Assembly (NCBI GenBank): GCA_016721385.1
Contig: JADKIE010000001.1
Coordinates: forward strand, 124,001-188,000
Origin: Chitinophagaceae bacterium
GTDB taxonomy: Bacteria > Bacteroidota > Bacteroidia > Chitinophagales > Chitinophagaceae
Length of the DNA: 64,000 nt
Direction: 5' to 3'
Within the stretch, counting starts at the first letter, position 1, and every line of letters starts with the position of its first letter. Made by a program: the position numbers and the translations under genes. The notes under the pieces were generated by a model. The model was not told the origin of the DNA. It worked only from the letters and a program-made list of their open reading frames with translations, and searched no databases. Positions 10,574-18,572 of this stretch are shown here, one piece after another.

Positions 10574-11473
10574 TTATTTTGCAAAACGGTTAAACTTATA
10601 ATAAGTAGGGTTGATTTCAATCTGATAGCTATATTGTGTGAGGTTCAAATTTAGTTCATTTCCCTTTTTCTTACGAATCACTTCATTAGAGATTATGGCT
10701 TCTGGACTTAATTTGCCAAATGTAATCTGTTCAATAGAAAAAAGAATTTCTGAAAAATTTGTGATAATTCTAAACTTTCTTACAAATGTGTTTTTAGTTG
10801 TAACAGATATGATTTTTGACTTGGAAGGCAATAGGCATTCAATGGGCTTTATTTTGAATAATTCATTATTGGGAAATGATTCCTGATCAACATTACATAC
10901 ACTAATCATCTCTTTTGTAATCAAACAATCAGCTTTTTCAGAATAACCACCTCCAGGAGTTAAGAAGATATACTCTCGATTATACCATGACCCTTGTACT
11001 GCATTAATTTCCTTAAGCCATTCTATAATTTTGTACTCCAAACAATCAAAAAGTTGCTTAGCCTTTAACTCAATATTGGCCTCATCAAGCTCAGGGCTAT
11101 ATTTTATTTTTATGTGGTTTTCATAGTTTACTATATAGTTAAGACCTGGTCTATTAATTGTTTTTTTTGAATATTTTTTCTCCGAAAGTGATTCTCCATA
11201 AATTGCTAAATCATTTTCATCGGACAAAATAACTGATGTACACCTAAAAGGTGCAGGGTTTTTAGATGAATCTATCCAAATAAATTTTATCCCCACGAAA
11301 AAGGATAGTAAAATTGCACCTAAAGCAGGTAAAAAAAATGAAAGTATATCAGTTGAAAAGTCATTTTTATATGCATAAATGATTATAAAAACAAGCCAAA
11401 TTGCAGTCAATAACAAAGTTGTTATAGTTAATATTGACTCTACCATACTTTCTTTTTGTGTATTAACTGCCAT
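10574..11473 (-). CDS. Unknown protein with two N-terminal membrane helices
   Basis: I do not recognise this protein of 299 residues. Two hydrophobic segments lie near residues 15-35 (LTITTLLLTAIWLVFIIIYA) and 42-66 (SFFLPALGAILLSFFVGIKFIW), so it looks like a membrane hairpin with a soluble domain of about 230 residues, probably cytoplasmic. The soluble part has no cysteine cluster, P-loop or HD motif. A conspicuous element is the NREYIFLTPGGGYSEKAD loop. Neighbours are the toxin-antitoxin pair and another small membrane protein, giving an accessory character. The stop may be caused by a frameshift, because another frame stays open for about 130 further bases. Confidence 0.55.
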   Translation of the reverse strand: MAVNTQKESMVESILTITTLLLTAIWLVFIIIYAYKNDFSTDILSFFLPALGAILLSFFVGIKFIWIDSSKNPAPFRCTSVILSDENDLAIYGESLSEKKYSKKTINRPGLNYIVNYENHIKIKYSPELDEANIELKAKQLFDCLEYKIIEWLKEINAVQGSWYNREYIFLTPGGGYSEKADCLITKEMISVCNVDQESFPNNELFKIKPIECLLPSKSKIISVTTKNTFVRKFRIITNFSEILFSIEQITFGKLSPEAIISNEVIRKKKGNELNLNLTQYSYQIEINPTYYKFNRFAK

Positions 11474-11734
11474 TTTTTAGCAAAATAATAAAATTCCGTT
11501 ATATCATAGATATTGACCTGTTGTAATAACAGTTCATAAATGTAAAAAACAATTTGTCTTTTTCTATACCAATGTTTGACTAGCGCTATATACTTTCACC
11601 ACATTCTACAGCACAGCGTCTATAATTTTTTGCTTCAATATAATCTTAACGTTTTCCAGAATATTTTTTCACAATAAAATTGCTTCATTATTTTTAAAGT
11701 AGTTTCTAAATTATAAAATGTTTCTTCAATATCA

Positions 11735-12199
11735 CTACCTCTTCCTCTCCCTCCAATCCACCTCTTTTTCAGTAGTTAAAGCCTGTATTATAGCAATCAA
11801 AAAAAGCAATCCTACATTGCCGGCCAAAAATAAAAGAGCAAATGTATGATACTCTGTAATAGAGCTGCTTTTAAGCATAAAATAATCTCTAATACTCCAA
11901 ACCAATGCAACCGCACAATAGGCCAATGCCAATATAAAAAGAGCATACGAAATATATTTTACTGGTATTGAAGGGTGAAACTTTGTTCTCTTAAAAAAAA
12001 TAATATAGGCTGTAGAAAAAATTACCGCCGGCAATGCAATTACAATTAACTCAAATGCAACATCTACCGGATGAGAAGAAACCATTTTTGAAAATCCATA
12101 CAAAACTGCCATCAACAATCCTATACTAACTATAAATGCCAAAACAGACAAAAATATATAGATATACAGCTTACTGAATTTTACAAATTTATCTTCCAT
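11735..12199 (-). CDS. Small four-helix membrane protein of unknown function
   Basis: A protein of 154 residues with four predicted membrane segments, near residues 10-35, 47-67, 80-102 and 115-140 (YIFLSVLAFIVSIGLL, FELIVIALPAVIFSTAYII, YISYALFILALAYCAVALVW, TFALLFLAGNVGLLFLIAII), and short charged loops. I recognise no family. Its start codon at 12199 overlaps the last base of the M42 aminopeptidase gene on the same strand, so the two are probably translated from one message. Confidence 0.65.
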   Translation of the reverse strand: MEDKFVKFSKLYIYIFLSVLAFIVSIGLLMAVLYGFSKMVSSHPVDVAFELIVIALPAVIFSTAYIIFFKRTKFHPSIPVKYISYALFILALAYCAVALVWSIRDYFMLKSSSITEYHTFALLFLAGNVGLLFLIAIIQALTTEKEVDWRERKR

Positions 12200-13297
12200 T
12201 AAAAATAACTTAAGTTGGTTTTAGGAGATAAGGTTAACAATGTTTCGTACATTAATTTAATAGTGTTTTCAATATCATCTTTATGCAGCATTTCTACCGT
12301 TGTGTGCATATATCGTAATGGTATCGAAATTAAAACCGAAGGGCAGCCATCATTAGCATATGCAAACGAATCGGTATCTGTACCTGTGCTTCTGCTTACC
12401 GCATGGCATTGAGTAGGTATTTTATTTTTTGCAGCAGTAGCTTGCACTACATCTAACAACTTATTGTGTACTGCCGGGCCATAAGTAAGCGACGGTCCTT
12501 TACCGCAAGCCGTTTCGCCATCCATCACTTTATTCATCATTGGTGTAGTGGTATCATGCGTTACATCTGTAATTATAGCCACGTTAGGTTTTATCCTTCT
12601 TGCTATCATTTCTGCACCACGTAAGCCAATTTCTTCCTGCACTGCATTTACAACATATAAACTAAATGGTAATTTTTTTCGGGCTGCCTTTAACAATCGG
12701 GCAACTTCGGCAATCATAAACCCACCTATACGGTTATCAAAGGCACGGCCAATTAAATAATCGTAAGCCAATTCTTCATAACCTTCTTCATACGTAACAA
12801 CAGCTCCAATATGTATGCCCAATGCTTCAATTTCTTTTTTATTTCTTGCCCCGCAATCTAAAAAAGATTTTCTACTTTTGGTTGAGGCTCTTTATTATCG
12901 TTATTGCTTAATCTTGTATGTATGGCTGGCCATCCAAAAACAGCTTTTACAGTACCCCTTTTTCCGTGTATTAAAACCCGTTTTGCAGGCGCAATTTGAT
13001 GATCTACTCCACCGTTTCGTTTTAAATAAATTAAGCCTTCGGCAGATATATAATTTACAAACCAACTAATTTCATCGGCGTGTGCTTCAATTACAACTTT
13101 AAAGGGGCAGATGGATTTATTACACCTACTGCCGTACCATAAGGATCTGTGAAATGACTATCTACAAAGGGTTTAATATACTCTAACCAAATTTTTTGGC
13201 CACTGCTTTCAAAACCCACAGGCGATGGATTATTGATATAACTTTTTAAAAAACTCCACGAAGAATCGGTTAAAATGCTTTTTGCTTTTTTTGCCAT
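12199..13297 (-). CDS. M42 family metallopeptidase (glutamyl aminopeptidase-like), two frameshifts in assembly
   Basis: The repaired product is 366 residues and carries the full set of M42 metal ligands: H in EAHADEIS, D in RAFDNRIGG, the EE pair in VNAVQEEIGLRGAE, D in TDVTHDTT, and H in RYMHTTVEML. M42 enzymes form large tetrahedral assemblies that trim peptides in the cytoplasm, using two zinc or cobalt ions. The frame is lost twice, near 13102 and near 12862; in both places one more T in a T-run restores the family sequence. The small membrane-protein gene overlaps its stop. No signal peptide is seen. Confidence 0.9.
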
Positions 13298-13325
13298 AAA
13301 AAATTATTTTATAAAGCAAAAATAG

Positions 13326-14141
13326 CTAAATACTTGCCAGATAAGTAAGTAATGCCGAAAAAAGCATTAATCCATCCACAAAAAAATAATAAAAGAAGTA
13401 ACTCTTTTTATAAAAGGATAGCCAATAAAGAAATACCGCTGCACCTGCTGCTATAAGCAGTGTTAAAGAATGAGCATAGCTAAGCCCAATTGTAAACATT
13501 ACATAAACTGTAGCAATCAGGACTAAAAAAACAACACTAAAAATTAATTTTAATACAATAGGCTTTGTGTCGGTTGCAAGGCTGTGTAATTCTTTTATCT
13601 TATCAACCATCACATCTCTGCTGTCAAAAATTATACACAGCAAAAACATAAATAAAAATCGTTGTAAAAAGAAAAGCAACTTAGCATTTTCCAAAAAGAT
13701 AAAATTTTTATTCAGCGGCAATACAACTGTTACATACGCCCAGGTAAACGCTAACAAAATTGTTTTTAGAAAGCCTATTTTTTTTGTAAAACCCAATTGT
13801 TTAATGGGCAATAAGGGTAACATATACAAGCCATTTAAGCAGATTGCCGGCCAAATTACCTCAATTTTTAAGGTAGACTGTATTAAGCAAAATATACTGC
13901 CAATAAGGCTTAAGGTTATAACTACATTTTTGGTTAATTCATTTTTAAGAATAAAGCTTATTGTTTTTTGTTTACTTAATAACCAATATGTATTGTACGA
14001 AACAAGTGTGGCAAAAAAAGTAAAACCCAAACACCAAAAGTCAACTTCTCTATTAAAAATAATGACGGTTTGATAGCTTATTGCTACTGCACACAAAGCT
14101 ATAAAAAAAGAGTGTGCTAAAATTAAGTGTATCCACTTCAT
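13326..14141 (-). CDS. Multi-pass membrane protein, UbiA-prenyltransferase-like
   Basis: A protein of 271 residues with about eight to nine hydrophobic segments. The pattern of alternating helices and the IIFDSRDVMVDKIKE loop near residue 170 recall the second aspartate-rich loop of UbiA-type prenyltransferases. The first Asp-rich loop (NDxxDxxxD) is not visible; SYNTYWLLSKQK stands in roughly its place. The assignment to a degenerate UbiA-like group is therefore tentative and enzymatic activity cannot be inferred. The ATG shares one base with the stop of the upstream lipoprotein gene, so the pair is translationally coupled. Confidence 0.55.
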   Translation of the reverse strand: MKWIHLILAHSFFIALCAVAISYQTVIIFNREVDFWCLGFTFFATLVSYNTYWLLSKQKTISFILKNELTKNVVITLSLIGSIFCLIQSTLKIEVIWPAICLNGLYMLPLLPIKQLGFTKKIGFLKTILLAFTWAYVTVVLPLNKNFIFLENAKLLFFLQRFLFMFLLCIIFDSRDVMVDKIKELHSLATDTKPIVLKLIFSVVFLVLIATVYVMFTIGLSYAHSLTLLIAAGAAVFLYWLSFYKKSYFFYYFFVDGLMLFSALLTYLASI

Positions 14142-14584
14142 TAAGGGAAATAATAAATAGGATCAGATTTTACTGTATTGCTTTTATTTTTAGCAAAATC
14201 TTTTACATAAAATTCATAGTAAAAAGTGTCTTTTACAGATGGCAAACTGGGAAAGTATGGCTTCATAAATACCACAATATCAGCTTCAAATTTTTTTGAA
14301 GTTATAGAAGCTATGTTAGGCAAAATTACAGAATCTAACAGGCTGTTTTCTAAATTTTTTATGTAGATGTAAGAGGTATCTTGATTATAAATAAATCCCA
14401 AATCGCCTTCTAAATCGGTTACAGAAATTGTACAATGCGGTATTGTTACAGAGTCGGTATTTCCTCTTACGTACTTATCCGGCTTTACATATTTAAACGA
14501 AATTTGCGGTGCAGTAGTAAATTTGTCTTTTTTGCATCCAAAAAAAACAACTGCTAAAATTATTATTGCAAAACTATATCGCAT
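14141..14584 (-). CDS. Putative lipoprotein
   Basis: A protein of 147 residues with an N-terminal export signal, MRYSFAIIILAVVFFGC, ending in an FFGC lipobox; Cys17 would be lipidated and the protein anchored to the outer or inner membrane. The remainder is beta-rich, with TVTDLEGDLGF-like geometry (ISVTDLEGDLGFIYNQDTSYIY) recalling small Bacteroidota immunoglobulin-fold lipoproteins. No known function. It is divergent from the LuxE-like gene and overlaps the next gene downstream by one base. Confidence 0.7.
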   Translation of the reverse strand: MRYSFAIIILAVVFFGCKKDKFTTAPQISFKYVKPDKYVRGNTDSVTIPHCTISVTDLEGDLGFIYNQDTSYIYIKNLENSLLDSVILPNIASITSKKFEADIVVFMKPYFPSLPSVKDTFYYEFYVKDFAKNKSNTVKSDPIYYFP

Positions 14585-14614
14585 CTTTGTAACTTATTTA
14601 GTCAAATTTAATGA

Positions 14615-15628
14615 TTGTATTTGAAATCATCTGTTAAAAATACCGATTTACAGCAAAATATATTTGAAGCAAATAAATCAAATTTTAATGATTTGTGCAT
14701 CGATGTATTTAAGTTTCAGTACCAAAACAATGCTGTGTATAAACAATATTGTGATGCACTTAAAATAAATGATGCCAGCATTAACCACATTACACAAATT
14801 CCTTTTTTACCTATCTCTTTTTTTAAAACGCATACCATTAAAACAACTATTTTTAATGAAGAAATTGTTTTTGAAAGTAGTGGCACTACCAATAGTGTAA
14901 ACAGCAGGCATTATGTAAAAGATTTATCAATATATAGCCAAAGTTTTAATTCTACATTTAAACAATTTTATGGTTTACCGCATAACTGGTGCATTATTGG
15001 CCTTTTGCCATCTTATTTGGAAAGAGGAAATTCTTCATTAGTTGCAATGGTTGATGCATTAATAAAACAATCGAACAACCCACAAAGTGGTTTTTACCTT
15101 TATGATACGCAAAAACTACATCAAACAATTTTGCACAACGAAATTATACAACAACCCACTTTATTAATTGGTGTAACCTATGCTTTGTTAGACTTTGCTC
15201 AGCAATATCCAATGCAATTAAAATACACTACCGTTATTGAAACAGGTGGCATGAAAGGGCGACGAGAAGAATTAACCAGGCAAGAGGTGCACCAGCAATT
15301 AACGAATAATTTAGGTGTATCTAACATACATTCCGAGTATGGAATGACAGAATTATTATCGCAGGCTTATGCAATAAAAGATGGAGTTTTTTATTGCCCA
15401 CCGTGGATGAAAATTTTGCTAAGGGAAGAAGACGATCCATTTACAATAGTAGATGAAGTAACCCAACCCATAAGTGGCTTAATTAATATAATAGACTTAG
15501 CTAATTTATACAGTTGCAGCTTTATTGCTACAGATGATGTAGGCAAATTATATAGCAATAATAGCTTTGAAGTCTTAGGCCGAAAAGATAATAGCGATGT
15601 AAGAGGTTGCAGCTTAATGGTGTTATAA
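14615..15628 (+). CDS. LuxE-like acyl-protein synthetase / ANL-type adenylating enzyme
   Basis: A protein of 337 residues. SSGTTN at residues 88-93 is the glycine/serine/threonine ATP-binding motif, HSEYGMTELLSQAY corresponds to the adenylation core motif, and DDVGKLY with LGRKDNSDVRG matches the later hinge region of ANL enzymes. LuxE-family proteins activate fatty acids and hold them for transfer, but stand-alone Bacteroidota members have unassigned substrates. No ATG is available: the frame is closed by TGA just before a TTG at 14615, so translation starts there or at the next TTG (14621). A CATCTTTG box at 14582-14589 could be its -7 element. Neighbours on the opposite strand are a lipoprotein and a UbiA-like protein. 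Confidence 0.8.
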   Translation: MYLKSSVKNTDLQQNIFEANKSNFNDLCIDVFKFQYQNNAVYKQYCDALKINDASINHITQIPFLPISFFKTHTIKTTIFNEEIVFESSGTTNSVNSRHYVKDLSIYSQSFNSTFKQFYGLPHNWCIIGLLPSYLERGNSSLVAMVDALIKQSNNPQSGFYLYDTQKLHQTILHNEIIQQPTLLIGVTYALLDFAQQYPMQLKYTTVIETGGMKGRREELTRQEVHQQLTNNLGVSNIHSEYGMTELLSQAYAIKDGVFYCPPWMKILLREEDDPFTIVDEVTQPISGLINIIDLANLYSCSFIATDDVGKLYSNNSFEVLGRKDNSDVRGCSLMVL

Positions 15629-15669
15629 CCATCATTAAATAACGAAAATAAAAAAAAGAGTATTTGATT

Positions 15670-15701
15670 TTGAATTTTTAAAATGAATACCCTTATCTTT
15701 G
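15670..15701 (+). promoter_or_regulatory. Promoter of tRNA-Lys
   Basis: TTG at 15670-15672, a 21-base spacer, then TATCTTTG at 15694-15701, matching the Bacteroidota TTG / TAnnTTTG promoter. The tRNA begins 20 bases after the -7 box. Confidence 0.75.
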
Positions 15702-15721
15702 CAATCCTAAAAAATAAGGCT

Positions 15722-15794
15722 GATTTGGTAGCTCAGTTGGTAGAGCAATACACTTTTAATGTATGGGCCCTGGGTTCGAGTCCCAGCCAGATCA
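15722..15794 (+). tRNA. tRNA-Lys (UUU)
   Basis: A 73-base cloverleaf. The acceptor GATTTGG pairs with CCAGATC, and the D-arm is GCTC/GAGC. The anticodon stem ATACA/TGTAT encloses loop CTTTTAA with anticodon TTT. The T-arm CTGGG/CCCAG has loop TTCGAGT. The CCA end is not encoded. A terminator follows directly, and a degenerate second copy lies about 330 bases downstream. Confidence 0.96.
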
Positions 15795-15795
15795 C

Positions 15796-15827
15796 AAAGG
15801 AGTTCAAATTTGAACTCCTTTTTTTAT
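15796..15827 (+). terminator. Terminator of tRNA-Lys
   Basis: A perfect 26-base palindrome (15796-15821, arms AAAGGAGTTCAAA) runs into a T tract. The GIY-YIG start codon begins only a couple of bases after it. Confidence 0.8.
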
Positions 15828-15828
15828 T

Positions 15829-16074
15829 ATGCCGTTCACATACATATTATTTTCAAAAAAACTAAACAAATATTATGTTGGAGCTTGTGTAGATATGAAA
15901 AGAAGATTGTATGAACATAATATCGGGCATTCAAAATTTACCTCTACTGGTATTCCCTGGGAGTTAAAATGGACTAAGGAATTTGAAACATTAACCCTTG
16001 CAAAAGCCTTTGAACAAAAAATTAAGAGAATGAAATCCAGAAAATTTATTGAAGATTTGGTAGCTGGTCGGTAG
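15829..16074 (+). CDS. GIY-YIG family endonuclease, small
   Basis: A protein of 81 residues with the GIY-YIG core: TYI at residues 4-6, YYVG at 15-18, the catalytic-position arginine in MKRRLYEHN, and the conserved glutamate region AFEQKIKRMKS. Such proteins cut DNA and include homing and UvrC-type nucleases; in Bacteroidota many are single-domain genes beside tRNAs. The last codons, D-L-V-A-G-R-stop, are written by sequence identical or close to the 5' part of tRNA-Lys, so the ORF runs into the tRNA-like remnant that follows. The gene sits directly after the tRNA-Lys terminator and has no recognisable promoter of its own. Confidence 0.85.
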   Translation: MPFTYILFSKKLNKYYVGACVDMKRRLYEHNIGHSKFTSTGIPWELKWTKEFETLTLAKAFEQKIKRMKSRKFIEDLVAGR

Positions 16075-16125
16075 TACATTCCGATTTTATCGGGAGGCCC
16101 CTGGGTTCGAGTCCCAGCCAGATCA
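16054..16125 (+). pseudogene. Degenerate tRNA-Lys copy
   Basis: The first 12 bases (GATTTGGTAGCT) and the last 27 equal those of tRNA-Lys, and the T-arm and acceptor are intact. The D-arm no longer pairs well. The anticodon stem has changed sequence completely (TTCCG/CGGGA) yet can still form, with loop ATTTTAT holding TTT in the anticodon position. It overlaps the 3' end of the GIY-YIG gene. Most likely a non-functional relic or insertion-site duplication, but expression is not excluded. Confidence 0.7.
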
Positions 16126-16126
16126 C

Positions 16127-16156
16127 AAAAACCTCCGAAATTTCGGAGGTTTTTTT
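16127..16156 (+). terminator. Terminator after the tRNA-Lys remnant
   Basis: A palindromic stem (arms AAAAACCTCCGAAA, 16127-16154) ends in a T tract, in the same relative position as the terminator after the intact tRNA-Lys but with different stem sequence. Confidence 0.75.
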
Positions 16157-16190
16157 ATTGAAAAAAGTGCGTACACCAGTATAACTCCCC

Positions 16191-16198
16191 TATTTTTG
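16191..16198 (+). promoter_or_regulatory. Candidate -7 box for the SDR gene
   Basis: TATTTTTG fits TAnnTTTG and lies 16 bases before the ATG at 16214. The -33 region is weak (GTG at about 21 bases), so confidence is limited. Confidence 0.45.
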
Positions 16199-16213
16199 CC
16201 CATATATTTATTT

Positions 16214-17024
16214 ATGAACATTTTTTTTAAAGATAAAGTAGTTGCCATTACCGGAGGTAGCGATGGAATTGGTATGGCAATGGTGGATACCCTAATTTCA
16301 TCAGGTGCAAAAGTGGCTACTTGCGGCCGTAATCAGGATAAATTATACGACTTACAAGTTAAGCATGCAGGTTTGCCCTTACACACAATAGTTGCCGATG
16401 TAAGCCGCCAGCAAGATTGCCAACAGTTTATTGAAAGCACCATTGATACCTTTGGTGGTATAGATATTTTAATAAATAATGCAGGTGTATCAATGAGGGC
16501 ATTATTTAAAGATGTAGAAATAGATGTTATTAAAAAAGTAATGGATATAAATTTTTTTGGTACGGTTAATTGTACAAAATATGCTTTAGCATCTATTATA
16601 GAAAGAAAAGGAAGTATCATTGGAGTATCCTCTATTGCAGGTTACCGAGGCTTACCCGGCCGTAGCGGTTATAGTGCCAGTAAATTTGCATTAAACGGAT
16701 GGATGGAAGCTTTACGTACCGAACTTTTAGAAAGTGGTGTAAATGTAATGTGGGTTTGCCCCGGCTTTACATCTTCTAACATTAGAAATACAGCTTTAAA
16801 CAATAAAGGCCAATCGCAAGGCGAAAGCCCCATGGACGAAGGCAAAATGATGACAAGTGAAGAATGTGCCAACCATATTTTAAAAGCCGTTGTAAAAAGA
16901 AAACGAACATTGGTACTTACCTTTAAAGGAAAACAAACTGTTTTTATGAACAAGTTTTTTTCCATCGTGGGCAGATAAACTGGTACGAAAATTTTTCTTT
17001 AAAAATGGAGAGTTGGTACGTTAA
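16214..17024 (+). CDS. Short-chain dehydrogenase/reductase (SDR), frameshift near the end
   Basis: A classical SDR of 269 residues after repair. The nucleotide-binding turn GGSDGIG lies at residues 14-20, NNAG in DILINNAGVSM, the catalytic serine in IIGVSSIAGYRG, and the YxxxK pair in GYSASKFALNG. The substrate is not predictable. I chose the ATG at 16214; the upstream in-frame TTG lies in the promoter region. As assembled, the frame stops at 16978, but removing one T from the seven-T run near 16956 yields the natural tail PSWADKLVRKFFFKNGELVR and a stop at 17024. The next gene starts 54 bases later. Confidence 0.9.
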
Positions 17025-17078
17025 TTTGTATAACCGAATTTACGAATTACCTAAATAATCTATAAACTAATTAACATT

Positions 17079-17891
17079 TTGTCATTAATAACCCTTACAA
17101 GCGATATTGGCCAACAAGACTTTTTAGTTGGTGCGGTTAAAGGGCAGTTATTGCAGCAAAATAAAGGTTTTTCTGTGATAGATATATCACATCAGCTTTC
17201 GCCATTTAATTATCCGCAGGCGGCTTATGTTTGCCGCAATGCCATCAATAATTTTGGTATTGGTACATTTCATTTGGTATTGGTTAATTTGTTTGATGAA
17301 AAGCCTGAGCACATGTTGCTTGCCCAGCACAATGGCAATTTTATTGGCTGTGCCGATAATGGCTTACTTACCATGATACTGGAAGAAGTTCCTCAAAAAG
17401 TAGTTGCACTGGCCTTGGATAAAGGGCAGCAAAAAAACACCATTTACTGCACCTCCATTTTTGCAAAAGCATTTAACGAAATTGCCAATGGAAAAAAGAT
17501 AGAAGAGGTTGGCAATGCCAATGTATCTATACAAGTAAAAAATCCGCTACGGCCCATGCTGGGCAATAATTGGATAGAAGGACAAATTATTTTTATAGAT
17601 AATTTTGAAAACGTAATTGTAAATATTAATAAAGAGGAATTTGAAGAACAACGTAAAGGTAGAAGCTTTAAAATTGTGTTTAAAAGAGATGAGGTGATTG
17701 AACGTATTAGCGATACCTATGCCGATGTAACCGAAGGTGAAAAATTAGCCTTGTTTAATTCGGCAGGTTATTTAGAAATTGCAATAAATAAAGGCAATGC
17801 TGCCGGGCTTTTTGGATTGCAAGGTTTTTCGGAAAAACAAATACAGAGTAACCGATTGTTTTATCAAACAGTAAAAGTGTTTTTTGAGTAG
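17079..17891 (+). CDS. SAM hydrolase / SAM-dependent halogenase family protein (DUF62)
   Basis: A protein of 270 residues. The N-terminal ITLTSDIGQQDFLVGAVKG and DISHQLSPFNYPQAAY segments and the later GCADNGLL and IIFIDNFENVIVNI are characteristic of the DUF62 family. That fold includes fluorinase, chlorinase and, far more commonly, SAM hydroxide adenosyltransferases that split S-adenosylmethionine into adenosine and methionine. Residue choice does not suggest a halogenase, so SAM hydrolase is the likelier activity. No ATG precedes the conserved start; TTG at 17079 fits the usual N-terminus. It lies downstream of the SDR on the same strand. Confidence 0.85.
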   Translation: MSLITLTSDIGQQDFLVGAVKGQLLQQNKGFSVIDISHQLSPFNYPQAAYVCRNAINNFGIGTFHLVLVNLFDEKPEHMLLAQHNGNFIGCADNGLLTMILEEVPQKVVALALDKGQQKNTIYCTSIFAKAFNEIANGKKIEEVGNANVSIQVKNPLRPMLGNNWIEGQIIFIDNFENVIVNINKEEFEEQRKGRSFKIVFKRDEVIERISDTYADVTEGEKLALFNSAGYLEIAINKGNAAGLFGLQGFSEKQIQSNRLFYQTVKVFFE

Positions 17892-17935
17892 ATGTAGGCT
17901 TGGGTAGATCAAAGTCCAATAAAGATATACAGTAA

Positions 17936-17948
17936 AAGAGTGCGACGC
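17936..17948 (+). repeat. Dispersed 13-base intergenic repeat, copy 1
   Basis: AAGAGTGCGACGC, followed by CAAT, lies between the SAM hydrolase and sigma factor genes. Two more exact copies are at 48569-48581 (minus) and 61258-61270. Confidence 0.7.
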
Positions 17949-17971
17949 CAATACTGCTGATTACAGCGAAA

Positions 17972-18572
17972 ATGCCGGTAACAAAAAAAATAAAACCTGA
18001 CTTTTTTAAGAAACATATCAACCACACAAACCGATAAGGAATTGCTTGCTGCTTTTAAACAAAGCGGTGATGTAAATTTTTTAAGTACGCTTTACCAACG
18101 CTATATGGATTTGGTTTTTGGTGTGTGCCTTAAATATTTAAAAGACAGCGAAAAAAGTAAAGATGCCGTAATGGATATTTACATGGAACTTAACACCAAG
18201 TTAAAATTACATGAAGTAGATAATTTTAAGGGTTGGCTGCATGTTTTGGCACGAAATTATTGCCTTATGAAGCTTAGAAGTCCAAAAAACATGAAAACCA
18301 CAGAATTTAGCCCCAATTTTATGCAATCAGAAGAAAATGTGCATCTGAATGCTGAACACTTGGAAAAAGAAGAAAATTTTAAGAAATTAGAAGATTGTTT
18401 GGGTACTTTAACCAGTGAGCAAAAACAATCGGTTGAGTTGTTTTATTTACAAAATAAATGCTACAACGAAATTGCCGAAATAACCGGTTTGGAATGGAAT
18501 AAAGTACGCAGCTACATACAAAATGGGCGACGTAATTTAAAAATATGCATGGAGGGTAAAACCGAAATATAA
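17972..18572 (+). CDS. ECF-type RNA polymerase sigma factor
   Basis: Sigma-70 family protein of about 199 residues. Region 2 is visible in LSTLYQRYMDLVFGVCLKYLK and the following DAVMDIYMELNTKL, and region 4 in LTSEQKQSVELFYLQNKCY-NEIAEITGLEWNKVRSYIQNGRR. The frame before residue L-A-A-F lacks an ATG. The ATG at 17972 followed by removal of one T in the run near 18002 gives a smooth N-terminus (TTQTDKELLAAFKQSGDV) and a length divisible by three, so I prefer that start over TTG 18042. The stop overlaps the ATG of the next gene by one base, typical for a sigma factor with its membrane regulator. Confidence 0.85.

Larger units (their letters stand above)
15768..16129 (+). repeat. 31-base direct repeat flanking the GIY-YIG gene
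   Basis: Bases 15768-15798 and 16099-16129 are identical: the tRNA-Lys T-arm, acceptor 3' strand and first bases of the trailer. The two copies are offset by 331 bases and bracket the endonuclease gene. Confidence 0.9.

Noticed and set aside
15683..15865. Open reading frame through tRNA-Lys
   Set aside because: It is the translation of the tRNA and its terminator; no protein-like composition.
17079..17891. Fluorinase or chlorinase
   Set aside because: Only the shared DUF62 fold is visible; without the halogenase-specific loop, SAM hydrolase is more likely, and no halometabolite genes are nearby.
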